64,000 bases of DNA from Deinandra increscens subsp. villosa (Eukaryota > Streptophyta > Magnoliopsida > Asterales > Asteraceae), in NCBI GenBank assembly GCA_039602395.1, contig JBCNJP010000017.1, positions 95,890,713 to 95,954,712 of the forward strand, given 5' to 3'. Each line of letters begins with the position of its first letter. Position 1 is the first letter of the stretch. Under the pieces are notes generated by a model. The model searched no databases. It had not been told where the DNA came from and saw only the letters and a program-made list of their open reading frames with translations. Positions 48,470 to 59,965 of the stretch are shown here, piece by piece. The translations under genes were made by a program, and so were the position numbers.

Positions 48470-49947
48470 CAGTCTCCCCTACCTTAGGGAATTTCGTCCC
48501 GAAATTCAGTTAGTAGAGACTTAGAGAAAAAAAAATCCGAGATAGGGGGGTAACATGTATACTTTTGTAAATCAAAGCTAATGGCTTAACTCGAAAATCA
48601 ATAGAAATGTTTCTTATGATAAAATGAAATTGCGGATTTTAACAATAAAACGCATCATGTCTAGATGAGATGGATGGGTAGCGACCCACCCAGTCCACCC
48701 ACGAGGTGCGAGGTCTAGACAAAATCCAAAACAGTCCATGCCAGTGCCACAAGATCCCATATTTATGATCTCAACTTCAATCGCATGCGTAACTAGTATT
48801 ACATGTGATTGATGGTCACCTTTCATATGAGTCTTGGTTATCAAAAGGATATATGTTGAAAATATGAGATATCGTGAAAATCCATAATGACAAATGACTA
48901 AAACGTAGAGTAATGAAATCACAAGCTTCAATAATAAAATGATTAAAGATTGAGATAGTGAAAACATAAGGTTTTGTATATGGAGAATATTAAGTCACAT
49001 AGGTTCAATCATGATAAATGAATAGTCTAAAACTGAATGTAGTGTAATTGAAGTGTAAATAAATTGATTAAACTCAAGGTCGATCGATGCCAAATGGATC
49101 GAGCAGCCTGGATTGAGTCTAATACCATGTATTAAACATCGTGAGTTGATCGGGTGACATGATTCGAATAGCATGATAAACATGAATCGAATAGCGTGAT
49201 CCAAATAACATGAACTCAATAGCAAGGTTTTGGTAGTATAAATCGAAAATAGATCGAACAAAATCGATCACTAAGTGTCACAAATTGAAAGCCAATTCTA
49301 TGAATTGAATAAACTTTGAATTCATGAATCAAACAAAAATCGAATCCATGGATTGGATAACTATTAAAAAGTAATCGAATTTATGATTTGAATATAGATA
49401 TACAAAAAGCCAGAATCATAGACCGAACTTTGACTTAACAACAGTGAAATCCATGAATTAAGCACAAAGGTTGAATCGACAAAGTTGAGCCCATGAATTA
49501 AATCAAAATTTGAATTCATGAATTGACTTCTAAATTTACAAAAGTCAAGTTCACAAATTAAATAATAAAAGTTTCCCCAAAGTTTATTGTTTGAATGAAA
49601 GCTTCACGCAAAATAGAAAGAGAATTTGGATTTAGAGTAAATTCAAATATCGTTGGTGACGGCGATAATAAATTTATCTAGGTAGGGTTTGCAAATAGGA
49701 TTTCCAAGTGTCACGGGAGTGCTTGATCAGCCAGGAGCGGATCCGTGGCCAAGCAAAAACATGGTTTTTGAACAAGGTTAGATATTATAGTGTGCTTAAA
49801 ATCAATCACGACATATGAGGATAACAAGTTTAGGAATATCATCACCACGAATGTGATAAAAGTCTAAATGAAGGTTAATCTTGCAGGAGAAAACGAACTT
49901 CGAGTGTTAGGATAAGTAGCTAACTAACACGAAAAAAATTATTTCAT
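48470..49947 (-). other. Interior of the gypsy-type element, distal part
   Basis: Begins with the purine tract and conserved lead-in, then is AT-rich with many diverged GAATTGA/ATCGAAT phrases. RT, RNase H and integrase motifs, expected here, were not found in any frame I read. Confidence 0.6.
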
Positions 49948-50260
49948 TCCCAAGGGTATGAGGCGATAAGGTGACTTTGCCATCGGAGTAGTACCAGATA
50001 TGGTGTTGATGCAGAAGTCGTTTTGGCGAACAGGAGGAAGACTTGATACGTCTTCGAGAAACACCTCAGGAGAATCCCAAACGACTGGATGTCTTTGACT
50101 CCCCTTTCATAATCACGAACTTCCACGATGTTGGCCAAGAAGGCCAAGTATTCCTTGCGTTAGTATTTGTGGCCTTTGGTACAAGACATAAGCCTGAGAC
50201 CACTAGCTGGTTTATCGCCATAGACTACCAAAACTTGGCAGTCCGGGCGGGGATACAAAT
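49948..50260 (-). pseudogene. Relic of gypsy pol (protease-RT linker)
   Basis: On minus, broken frames give YGDKPASGLRLMSCTKGHKY, then EYLAFLANIVE, and after shifts a SPYRLIPLGM-like end. This is the segment between protease and reverse transcriptase in chromovirus-type polyproteins. It shows the element descends from an autonomous gypsy. Confidence 0.6.
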
Positions 50261-52125
50261 GAGCTACACGAAGCACACAACTTCGACATTAACTGACGTA
50301 AAAAGAAAGTCTTGCGGATGGGTTTCGATAAGAAACGGATGCTTAGAGGTGCCATTAACGAATAACGTCGAGGCACGTCGGTCGTTGGTTCAGGGATCAA
50401 TAAAATAACCTTGAACATGAATGAAAACCTTTGAATTTGTAAGCATGCAGAGTTATTTACTTGTGAAGTCATAAAATCATAAACTCATACACATGCAATC
50501 CCGTAAGCATGTGGACTCGTAAACTCGTAAACTCCTAAACAAGTAAATTTCTAAACATGTATACCTTATAAGTGAACTTGTAAACTCGACACGTGAAATT
50601 AGGGAATGTTCAAAATGGATAAATTGAGATTTTCAAAATGGGGATTCATGTGCATGTAAATTCGTAAACTCGTTAACGTGTAAATTTGTTAACTTGTAAG
50701 CATGAAATCCCGTAATCATGCAAACTTGTAAACTCATGAACTCATCAACAAGAACTCACTAACATGTAAATGAATTAAAATGATATGAACGATAAATAGA
50801 TTTTTGGAATGACATACGTAAAATGTTATTGAGTTAAAACTTGTCCACAAAAAGAAGTGTAGCACACCAAATAATGAAATCACGAGGACCAAAAATGACA
50901 TGCCAAAAAAAAAACCGAATGCTTGAAAACCGAGTGGTTGATTTAAAAGATAAGTTTAGGCTTGGAGTATCACTTGAGGTCAAGATACGTATACGCGCAG
51001 CCTGATTGACTGGATTGGTCGAAACATCATTTGCAATGGCCAACCTCAGACACACATTGTGAATCACCACATTGGGTGTGTCCATTGGGTATTGGTGTAA
51101 CAGGTTGGGCTATGTCTTGGAAGAATTGGGTGTTGAGCGAGCATGAAGATGACACAACAAGTTGGGCGGTTTTAGAATGTTAACGTGGGTGAAGGTAGTG
51201 TATAGACAAAAAGGTGTGACCATCCATAAGGAAATTTCATGAAATCACGAGATTTTAGTCAAAATAGGGTAATAACCCAATAGCATAACTGTGGTGACAA
51301 TGAATGATTGATAGGTATTTGAAAACATGAGAGGGATGTATGAAAAAAAAATAATAAAAGGTATGTAAAATCATGAAGGTAGCAAATTGATTGTGTAAGT
51401 ATCGTGAAATATGAATCAGGGATAAAATCATGAAATTATGAAATTTAAGGGGGTAAATGAAATTTTAAACTCCGATCAAAAAAGAATTGTGAATAAATGT
51501 CATCAATCATAGCATTTGATGCGACACAACACAAAATCATGAAATCAAGAATCATAAGGATAACATTGGATGTGGTAAAACATAGAAAGATTGCTCATAG
51601 AAAATCATTTGAATAATAGAATGGCTCTCGCTTCCCAAGCGGGAAACTACAACCTTGACCGATCAAGGTTATTCTTGTTCGCGTGACGTATGACATGCTT
51701 TGGCCTAATAGGTAAGACACTCTCACCAAGAGTTCCTAGATCGGCGTCCGGGTCCCTCGAGTTGGGATTTGTACGCAACGCCTTTCTTAGACAGAAACAC
51801 TCGGTTACCGGTGTCAACCCTTCCAATTACTACATGTCTGACACTTAGAACTTAAACTTTTGATGGTATTAAAAAAAGTTGAAGAATAATAGAGGAATCA
51901 CACTTCAAAAGTATAAGAATATAATGTAGCATAAGGTGATATGGTAGATGTGTGTGTCATGAAAAAAAGATCAAGCGTTTGGATAGAATAAGGTATGAAT
52001 AAGTAGCATATATACGGACATAGAGTAATATGTAATAAGCATGCAAGACATGAGATACTCATGTTTGGACACCTAAAGCCATAGTCTAGGTCACCATTTC
52101 TAATAACCTAATTCTCTATAGCCAA
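50261..52125 (-). other. Interior of the gypsy-type element, proximal part
   Basis: Where gag should lie there is no recognisable gag or zinc knuckle. At 50465-50760 the phrase GTAAACTCGTAAAC and variants (AAACTTGTAAACTC) recur many times as a diffuse tandem repeat. Small ORFs here are unconvincing. Confidence 0.55.
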
Positions 52126-52141
52126 GGCTCTGATACCAATC
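52126..52141 (-). other. Primer-binding site (minus)
   Basis: Reverse complement reads GATTGGTATCAGAGCC, identical to the 16 bases after the 5' LTR at 8954-8969, abutting the right LTR. Confidence 0.88.
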
Positions 52142-54828
52142 TGTCACACCCCAACCGACGGCGGAATTTACGTCGAGGCATGATGATTGTCCAAATACTC
52201 ATGACACTAATTAAAGTTTCAATACTTAATCGTTACCGAATTCCAAGTCAAACAATAGGTTCAAATACACATAACATAACAAATAGGATTGAAGTTGATT
52301 TAATAAATCTAGGTCCAAAGCATCCTAGATGTGACATCAATCAAATATGGCTCAAACTGCATTTCCTGTAACATGTATAAAAATAGAAAGTGTCAACTAA
52401 AAATAGTTGGTGAGTAAACATAGGGTTATAATATATGTAGTAGTTGAAAAGCGATTCAAATGTCAAATGTAGACTCAACCATGTATGAATGAACCAATGT
52501 ATGTGTGTAATCAAACCTTGATGACTAGTGTCCGTAACTCGAAAGTCACGCTATAATAAAAATAGGTTTCAATCACCCGAATGCCAATTACCGGTCAAAT
52601 TCAGGTGGGTTGTCAACCAATAGATCTATCATTGTTACCGTAGGCTTGTGTGTTAATGATTACACTGATGAATGATGAATGATGAATAAAAATGTAATAG
52701 TTTGACATATAGCATGTGATCACATATAGACATATAATGAAATCGCATGGTTTGTAAAATGAATAAAGAATTTATGTTTGAATGTGTAAACTCACAACAC
52801 GAATCACCATTTCGAATGAATCACCATTCTAATGATAACACGAATTGATTATTTAAACCATAATGCAAATCACCATTTGAATGAATCACCATTCGTATGA
52901 TAATGAGAATTGGATATTGAAAACCATAGTTTGTCATAGGATACATGTTACACCCCAAAATAGTAAAAGAGATAGGATATAAATACTCACTACTCAAATT
53001 ATCATTTGAAGGAATCACCCCTCTAATAATAACAAGAGTTTATATCGCATAATATTCCACAGTAATAAAAAGGGGTATGAGTACTTACCTGAAGTGGTGA
53101 GCAAGATATGGAAATAGTCCAAGTGATATGAAGATGACTATCCGTGTCCTAGATTATATGAAGACACTTTAAGTCTAGAGACATGAATCGAAAGTCTAAG
53201 TTACCCACTTTAGACTAGTTGGGTCTTGTTCAAATGAGTTAACCCGTTGACCATAGGTGATATGTATTGGTTTTTGGTTTAGTGTATCAATTGGAGATTT
53301 TGGACAGCTTATGAGCTGTGACTTTAAGTGCGTTTTTAAAATAACAAACGTTAACTATAAATTACGAAAATTTACAGATTGTTAGTTTAATGTATTGCAA
53401 ACATGTTTTGTTTAATAAGCTTTTTTAAGAAAATGCTAAGAGAAAGCTCGAAACAGCCTCACAAAACAGAAGGTACATAAACGCGCACCTTTCTTGTAGG
53501 GACAGTTGTGAGCTGCTCGGTTTGAATTAAAAGGCAAACTATATATCGTTGGAAAGCTAACTCAACGAGCTTAATCGTGGTGTCTGAGTTTGTTAAATTT
53601 GAGTTCGAAATGACCAAGATATGGCTAGATAAAAGTCCTACAACGAATCTGTGTTTTGACAGAATTTAAAGTTGAGTTGTTCTCCTTTAAGGTGATTAAC
53701 CAACAAGCCCTTATTAATGGGTGTTCTTAGGTATGAATATGAGCGAGTATTTAAGAATATAAATAAGATGTTTTTCTCACTGTAATCAAGCAAGGAGAAG
53801 GTAGTGAAGATGACGGTTGAGCTTGGATCAACACCTGAAGCCTTGAGGAGTTCTTGAGTTTTTCTAACAGAAAGTTGGGTCGACTTTGAAGGATGATTCT
53901 GGACGATTTAGGAAACCAAATAGTACAGATTTTAAGTCTAAAATGAATTACTTTGAAATAGGAAGATATAGGAAAAAGAATCAGCTCAAACCGATCTCGT
54001 TTGGTACTTCAAATGTGCCACGGAAAACAAGGTCGCACAGCAGCGAGATTCCGGAGCAGTCATCATTCAAAGTGGTCTAGAAGTCTGAGTTTTTATCGAA
54101 ATTGAGTGAGGTCAGTTGGAAATTTTAGAGGACCCAAATAGGGAGATTTCTGGACAAGAATGGAAGGGTTTGGATGATTTATGAGGGAGATATGGGTTGT
54201 AGAAGTGGTTGTAACGAATCTGGTAGAATGGAGGTGAAGGTGTGAGAAAACTAGAGTTTGACTTGGGTATTTATATTCATCTTGAGGACTAATTTTAGCC
54301 TTTGAGGACTAACTTTAGTCTTTGAGGACTAACTTTAGCCTTTGAGGACTAATTTTTGTAATGGTCTTTTTGCTACCGAACATACGATAGATAGCGAAGT
54401 AAAATGAGGAGTTTCAATTTGCTAAGATGTACTAATTAATGATCATAATTTTAGTGAGATTATAACTTACGGATGTATGGAACATAAATGTTTCAACCTC
54501 AGCGGAACGATGTCCGCCTGAACCATTCCACTTGGACTTCAGCCGGAACGACATCCAGTTGACCTCAGTTTCACCCAGACCATGTAGGTCCGCTTCAACT
54601 TCGGCCGGATCAATGTTCCGCGAGAATGATAATGATATAAGTCACAACTTCATAAAAAGTATAATGTTTAACTTTTATAAACTCTATTATTGTTCCATCA
54701 TTAATGCATAGTTTTAGAGTTATCCAATAATATCACAGTTGGTCTCGTATTGGGTTAGCTCGGGTATGACTTTAGAATGGATAGTAGAAACGGGTTGGTT
54801 CATAAATATGGTAAATAGGTGGATGTCA
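52142..54828 (-). repeat. Right (5') LTR of the gypsy-type element
   Basis: 2687 bp with the same tips as the left LTR. It has four of the ~20-bp TTTGAGGACTAA units at 54282-54358, which accounts for the 20-bp length difference. Confidence 0.9.
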
Positions 54829-54830
54829 GA

Positions 54831-54907
54831 GGTGGGTCTTCAAGATATGCTGGGATGCAGTGATCTCTTTCAAACTGATTCTCTTCATCAAGCATGTCAT
54901 CTGCCAT
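54831..54907 (-). pseudogene. N-terminal piece of the uncharacterised retroelement ORF
   Basis: ATG at 54907 opens MADDMLDEENQFERDHCIP and reads up to the TSD. The frame continues at 45757 on the other side of the gypsy insertion, which shows the insertion split one ORF. Directly before the ATG is TTGTCTTGTCTTTCTCAG, a good plant 3' splice-acceptor sequence, suggesting the ORF may be read from a spliced RNA. Confidence 0.6.
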
Positions 54908-55478
54908 CTGAGAAAGACAAGACAAATGTATCAGACTTGTTCATCAAAGCTTAATTATGTTTGCCAACAGTATCTTGAAGTTCAATTGATTAACACATTT
55001 AACTTGATAATTTCTGAAAATTTCAATTTAAACGTTCAAGAAAAATATTTGATTTTGAAACACAAATTGACAAACACCTTTAATTTCAACTTAAAAACGA
55101 TTAAGTTTGATGAGATTCCAAAAGTATCAGGTGTTTATGATTTTCATTCAATTTTAAGTGAGTTTATGATTCTACACAAGCGATTACTATCCATAAATTG
55201 GGTTTACGATCCAATAAATGGGTTTACGATCCAGTTAAGTTTTGAACTGCTTTAAGCCCAATCGTAAACATGGTGTGTCCGATCATATACTCGGATCGCA
55301 AACACCAATCGGAATCAGCAATCGTAAACACCAATCGTAAACAGTGATCGTAATCTCCAAATGTCGTCATCTTCATCACGAAAGTCGTAAACGCAGATCC
55401 CGCCATTGATAAACCTGCAACCAACTCGGAAACACGTAAAACACCTCAGATACTCAAAAAGATCAACCACCATTACCT
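54908..55478 (-). other. Leader region of the minus-strand element
   Basis: No ORF of note. ATCGTAAAC and GGTTTACGATCC motifs recur between 55200 and 55400 and also occur in this element's LTR near 43015-43040. It ends at the N gap. Confidence 0.5.
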
Positions 55479-55978
55479 NNNNNNNNNNNNNNNNNNNNNN
55501 NNNNNNNNNNNNNNNNNNNNNNNNNNNNNNNNNNNNNNNNNNNNNNNNNNNNNNNNNNNNNNNNNNNNNNNNNNNNNNNNNNNNNNNNNNNNNNNNNNNN
55601 NNNNNNNNNNNNNNNNNNNNNNNNNNNNNNNNNNNNNNNNNNNNNNNNNNNNNNNNNNNNNNNNNNNNNNNNNNNNNNNNNNNNNNNNNNNNNNNNNNNN
55701 NNNNNNNNNNNNNNNNNNNNNNNNNNNNNNNNNNNNNNNNNNNNNNNNNNNNNNNNNNNNNNNNNNNNNNNNNNNNNNNNNNNNNNNNNNNNNNNNNNNN
55801 NNNNNNNNNNNNNNNNNNNNNNNNNNNNNNNNNNNNNNNNNNNNNNNNNNNNNNNNNNNNNNNNNNNNNNNNNNNNNNNNNNNNNNNNNNNNNNNNNNNN
55901 NNNNNNNNNNNNNNNNNNNNNNNNNNNNNNNNNNNNNNNNNNNNNNNNNNNNNNNNNNNNNNNNNNNNNNNNNNNNNN
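55479..55978. other. Assembly gap, exactly 500 N
   Basis: A second fixed-size scaffold gap. Neither the minus-strand element nor the decayed copia resumes on the right. Confidence 0.99.
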
Positions 55979-56570
55979 CATAGTGAGTGGAGCCATTGAT
56001 GTAAGGTAGCTAGAGTTTCTAGTGATTTGACATAAGATGTGAGGCATCTGAAAGATGTTTCTTTGTGGAATCAAACTTAAACAGTTGGCATTTTTTTTTC
56101 TTAATTAAAAACAAGTCATGTAGGACAGCCACGTAGATAGATAACTAACAGAGTTAGAGAAAATTAACAGGAGGAGTTGTGGAGAAAAATATGTTGATAA
56201 TTCGGAGTGCCAGATGGAAATTCATTTGTTGAGAGTGATATCGGCCAAAAAGTGATAGTTAAGATTATCATAAGCCAATAATCCTTTTGTTTATAGTGAT
56301 TTCTCTATAAGAATAAGATAAAAACAAAAGAGTCGAAATAAGATCAATAGTTGTATATAACAACCAAAGTATGTACTAAAATTAAAATAGGATTATTACT
56401 AAAGAGTTTTGAAAGAAAACACACCTATAAACTAGATGGTTCGACAAATTTTTTTTTTTTACTTTCCTCGCTCTCAAACTTCATTCATATAGACGTCATA
56501 TTAGATTCTTTTGTCATCTCACTAACTTTTAGTGGCTATCACTCAAATGTGAAAATACCACTTATTTGTC
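55979..56570. other. Unassigned AT-rich sequence
   Basis: No gene or element end recognised between the gap and the inverted-repeat element at 56574. Confidence 0.5.
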
Positions 56571-57021
56571 TTCGGGGTTGTTTGATTGTTACTAACTGGG
56601 TAAGAGCTGATTGAGTAAGAGCTGAATGAGTAAGAGCTGATTGAGTAAGAAACTCTGGTTGAAACTTAGGTGTTTGATAGTAGCTGACTGGGTAAGAGCT
56701 GACTGATTAATGTATATAGCTATTTGTTTTTTGTATTAAAAAATTTTGTAGAAAATAAATTAAAATAAAATAAAATAAACAATTTCGAAACAAAAAACCA
56801 ATATAATAGTTTTTATTGTACGTATTAAAAAGGAAATAAAACAAATTTTTTAGAATAAGAAAAATATTCTCTTTCTAATTAAATAAAAATACCTTTTTTG
56901 AAATTAAAATTCATAATTGTATCTTAATTTATAAAAATCGATAAAAACTCTATAATTGTATCGGGCTTCCGTTCGTTACTTCTTATTGGAATTTGATTTA
57001 AACTTTGTTGGGAATGGTTTT

Positions 57022-58283
57022 TTTTTTTTGAACGATAAATTTTATTAAACACCAACAAAAAAACCCCACAAACAACACCAAAACAACACAGCGAGAAGCT
57101 GAAAACAACAACAAAAAACAAAACAAAAAAACCAAGAGAAGAACACCTCAAACTACCCCTTATCCATCCCCAATTGAAAACCAGCCTCCCCCCTACACTT
57201 ACACCAATAACTGGCCAGACTCCACGCATTACACAAGATATTGGAAATAGAGGCTTCTTTCCCATTGAAAATCACCTCGTTCCTCTCTTTCCAAATACTC
57301 CAAATCGCCGAGAAAATCAAAGCATGTGTCCACCTCCTCTTGTTTGTCCCTTGGCTAAATTCCTTGTGCGCAGCTAAGACATCGTCGACCGAGAACACCC
57401 AGAAGTTTGGAAGCCCACACCACGTAGCCACACCATGCCATACCGTCATAGCCGCCAAACACCCCGTAAACAAGTGCTCTACCGTCTCCTCGACCTCCCC
57501 GCAAAACACACAAGACATCTCCGCCACCGCCACCTTTCTTCTCGCTAAAGCTTCCTTCGTAGCCACCCTACCAATATTAACCCTCCACGCCAAAATATTA
57601 ACCTTGATCGGCACAAGGTTGCACCAATCAATGCTCTTAACCACACCATCATTTCTGCTCCCCTGCATAATGTTCCTTAAGGATCTAATAGTGAACTGAC
57701 CAGAAGCATCACCATCCCACGTCAACAACCCATCCTCATTCTCCTTAATTAAATCCCTCAAATAAATACCTTTAGTCTCCAACTTCCCAATTGATCTAAC
57801 GATATTACTCCAAACACCCGTCAAACCCCTCCTCTCCGGCAGAAAACTCAACCCCCTCCGCCTCGCATGCAGACTCCGAACAACCTTGCACCACAGTTTC
57901 TCCGGGTCTTCTTTGTACTTCCAACCCCATCTAGCCAATAAACAATCATTCATCGTCTTCAAAGGCACCAAACCCAAACCCCCGTCCTCCTTAGGTCTAC
58001 ACACCACCTCCCTTTTAACCCAATGAATCTTCTTCGAATTCCCGTCACCTCCCCATAAAAAGTTCATCCTAATCCCCTCTAATTTCTTCAAAACCGCGCT
58101 AGGAGCGACATATAAAGACAACATGTATGTCGGAAGCGACTCCAACACCGATTTAGCAAGCGTCAACCTCCCCCCCATCGACAACGTTTTGGCTTTCCAA
58201 AGAGCCAACCGATTGTGGAAAACTTCCACCACCGGATCCCAATTCTTGATTATATTCATGTTCACCCCCACCGGCACCCCCAA
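57022..58283 (-). mobile_element. 5'-truncated LINE with 15-bp target duplication
   Basis: GTTGGGAATGGTTTT flanks it at 57007-57021 and 58284-58298. On minus it begins inside ORF2 and ends ...TTTATCGTTC plus an A-run. Truncation at the 5' end, an A tail and a long TSD are classic for target-primed reverse transcription. Confidence 0.92.
57153..58283 (-). pseudogene. LINE ORF2 C-terminal part (zf-RVT region), unbroken
   Basis: 376 residues with no internal stop. Contents: the region after RT (NRLALWKAKTLSMGGRLTL, MNFLWGGDGNSKKIHWVKR, KEDGGLGLVPLKTMNDCLLA) and a zinc-binding zf-RVT domain (WCNLVPIKVNILAWRV, CVFCGEVEETVEHLFTGC). No endonuclease or RT catalytic motif, which the 5' truncation removed. 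An intact frame implies a recent copy; it cannot move itself. Confidence 0.9.
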
Positions 58284-58654
58284 GTTGGGAATGGTTTTAA
58301 AAATTAATTTAATTTCTTTTTTATTGGAATTTGATTTAGCTACTTGATTAAATTTTTGTTGGGAAGTGAATTAAAAACTATATAAATAAATTTCGCAGAA
58401 AGAGACAAAGGGTAATGATGGTGTCTAGAAACATGAAATACATAAAATAAAAGTTAAATTAATAAATTTCGTAAAAGGGTAGCAATAGAAGGAACTGGAC
58501 GGACAGACTCGGTCAGACAAATTAAATCGGGGTACTCGGTCAGTGAGGGCTGACTCGGTCAGCGCATAGCTTCCACCATATCAAACAAACTGACCACTTA
58601 CTGGGTCAGTGGTCAGCTCTTACTAGATCCAGTAAGAGGTTATCAAACAGCCCC

Positions 58655-59104
58655 TTCCTCTCTCATCTAGTGGATAAAATACTAAATAAAATGATCTAGA
58701 AAAACAATAATATACACTCTCGTTCTCTCTTGTACCACCTAACAACACTCTCACGAAATCACCCATCTTGTGTTGTCATTCAGTAGGGTGCGATGATGTG
58801 TAGTTTCGGTACATAGGTGATGCATCGTTCATCTTGAGACCAGGGACGACTCAACCATTTTAAAAACTCAAGACAAAGTAAAAATTTGGGGCTCTTTTAC
58901 TAATAGTTTTAAGGTTATAGTTTTAATTTCTATTTAACATGTAAACTACTAAATGATAATTTATATAAAGAACCTTTTAAATTATTCATAAATGATAAAT
59001 ATTAAGTGTGATTAATATTATACTATTCTTAAATGTAAATTATATTTATTTTTCCTAATTTTAGTTATTGCTAAACAATTATTAGAAAGCCAGGCTTGCT
59101 TATA
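58655..59104. other. AT-rich sequence
   Basis: No gene. CAGGGACGACTCAACC at ~58843 resembles the start of the CAGGGGCGGA-type element at 22023, but no partner end is seen. Confidence 0.4.
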
Positions 59105-59215
59105 AAAAAAGTAAAAGTATTCGAAGACAATAGGGTTTGAACGTCGGTGTTGTGTGAAAAATAATCTTACCGCTACCACTAAGCCAAAACTATTACACAT
59201 AATTACCCTATATAT
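59105..59215 (-). other. tRNA-like segment (SINE relic?)
   Basis: On minus TGGCTTAGTGGTAGCGG (box A-like) is followed ~40 bp later by GTTCAAACCC (box B-like). No convincing tail or TSD. It could be a SINE head or a tRNA-like insert in a DNA element. Confidence 0.45.
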
Positions 59216-59851
59216 ACAAAATACAACTTCATAGTACCATCTCCTAAACATAAGGTACACATTTTATTGCTTATGGTGCAAACATGTTAACTTTTTTGGT
59301 ACAAGTCTCCACTGCATTTTTGATTTCTCTACAGATCTCTCTTTTGCACCACATTTACATCATAGATTTCTCTTTCTCTCTCTACATTCCAGAGATTCAA
59401 GAGATACCTCTACATCTCTCTACATCCGATTTTCTGGCGGCTGATAATTTATTGTTATTTCGACGGTGGTCCCCTGTTTCGTTTGTCGCCATCGTTAAAT
59501 AATGGGTGGTGGCGCCGGTGGTCCGTCATTTTCGCCGTTTATCGGTTGGTAGCGACAAGTTTCTTCTCTCTCTCTCCACATTCAAGAGACAACTCAGCCT
59601 CTCTCTCTAAAAGGTGATTGCCAGTTTATTTTGTTGTCGTCGTCGTTATTAACACGCTGGTGGCGCCGATTTATGGTGACTATACGCCGTATTACGGCGT
59701 TGCGCCGGTGCTTTTGCTAGATTTGGTCTTGATCGGAATACTTTGGTTGTTCATCATGATGGCCATGAAGATCTTTTTTCAGATCTGAGCAAACGTCGTT
59801 GGTTTTTGGGTTTGATGTTCTCTTTGGTTATTTAGGGTTTGATGATGCTGA
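59216..59851. other. CT-rich, leader-like sequence
   Basis: CTCTCTCTA-type tracts (59340-59420, 59560-59620) and GTCGCC/GCGCCGG segments resemble a transcribed 5' leader, but no long ORF or splice pattern could be followed. Confidence 0.35.
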
Positions 59852-59965
59852 GTTCACCGGATCTGAACGAATCTTTATATTGTCTCTCAGGATCTGAGCG
59901 AATTTTTACATTTGCTCTCCGGATCTGAGCGAAATTTTACATATTCTCTCCGGATCTGAGTAATT
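59852..59965. repeat. Short tandem repeat around GGATCTGAGCGAA
   Basis: Three to four diverged copies of a ~31-bp unit (CTCTCCGGATCTGAGCGAAT plus TTTTACATT). Confidence 0.7.

Larger units (their letters stand above)
45763..54828 (-). mobile_element. Gypsy-type LTR element lacking most of pol
   Basis: LTRs of 2707 bp (45763-48469) and 2687 bp (52142-54828), a minus-strand primer site GATTGGTATCAGAGCC (52141-52126), and a purine tract TAAGGTAGGGGAGACTG (48486-48470) preceded by TTTCGGGACGAAATTCC. TSD is CCACC on minus (GGTGG at 45758-45762 and 54831-54835); two extra bases (GA, 54829-54830) lie between the right LTR and its TSD. The 3.67 kb interior has only a relic of the protease-RT linker. 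By eye the LTRs differ at some 40-50 sites, so it is older than the element at 6622. It inserted into the ORF of the minus-strand element. Confidence 0.87.
42887..55478 (-). mobile_element. Minus-strand LTR element with an extra ORF, interrupted by a gypsy element
   Basis: On minus: non-coding leader (55478-54908), an ORF starting at 54907, a gypsy insertion (45763-54828), the rest of the ORF (45762-43274), a purine tract GCCTAGGGGAAGAT (43256-43243), then the 3' LTR (43242-42887, TGTTGGGCTA...TGATATCA). The 5' LTR and primer site would lie in or beyond the N gap at 55479. No gag, protease or polymerase motif is seen in the part present, so it is either non-autonomous or has lost pol in the gap. 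Confidence 0.65.
56574..58654. mobile_element. Inverted-repeat DNA element interrupted by a LINE
   Basis: The left end GGGGTTGTTTGATTG and the right end, inverted, GGGGCTGTTTGATAA match, followed on both sides by clusters of TAAGAGCTGA/GGTCAG phrases. TTC flanks both ends (56571-56573 and 58655-58657), a possible 3-bp TSD as in PIF/Harbinger or CACTA. Without the LINE it is about 0.8 kb, with no transposase. Confidence 0.65.
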
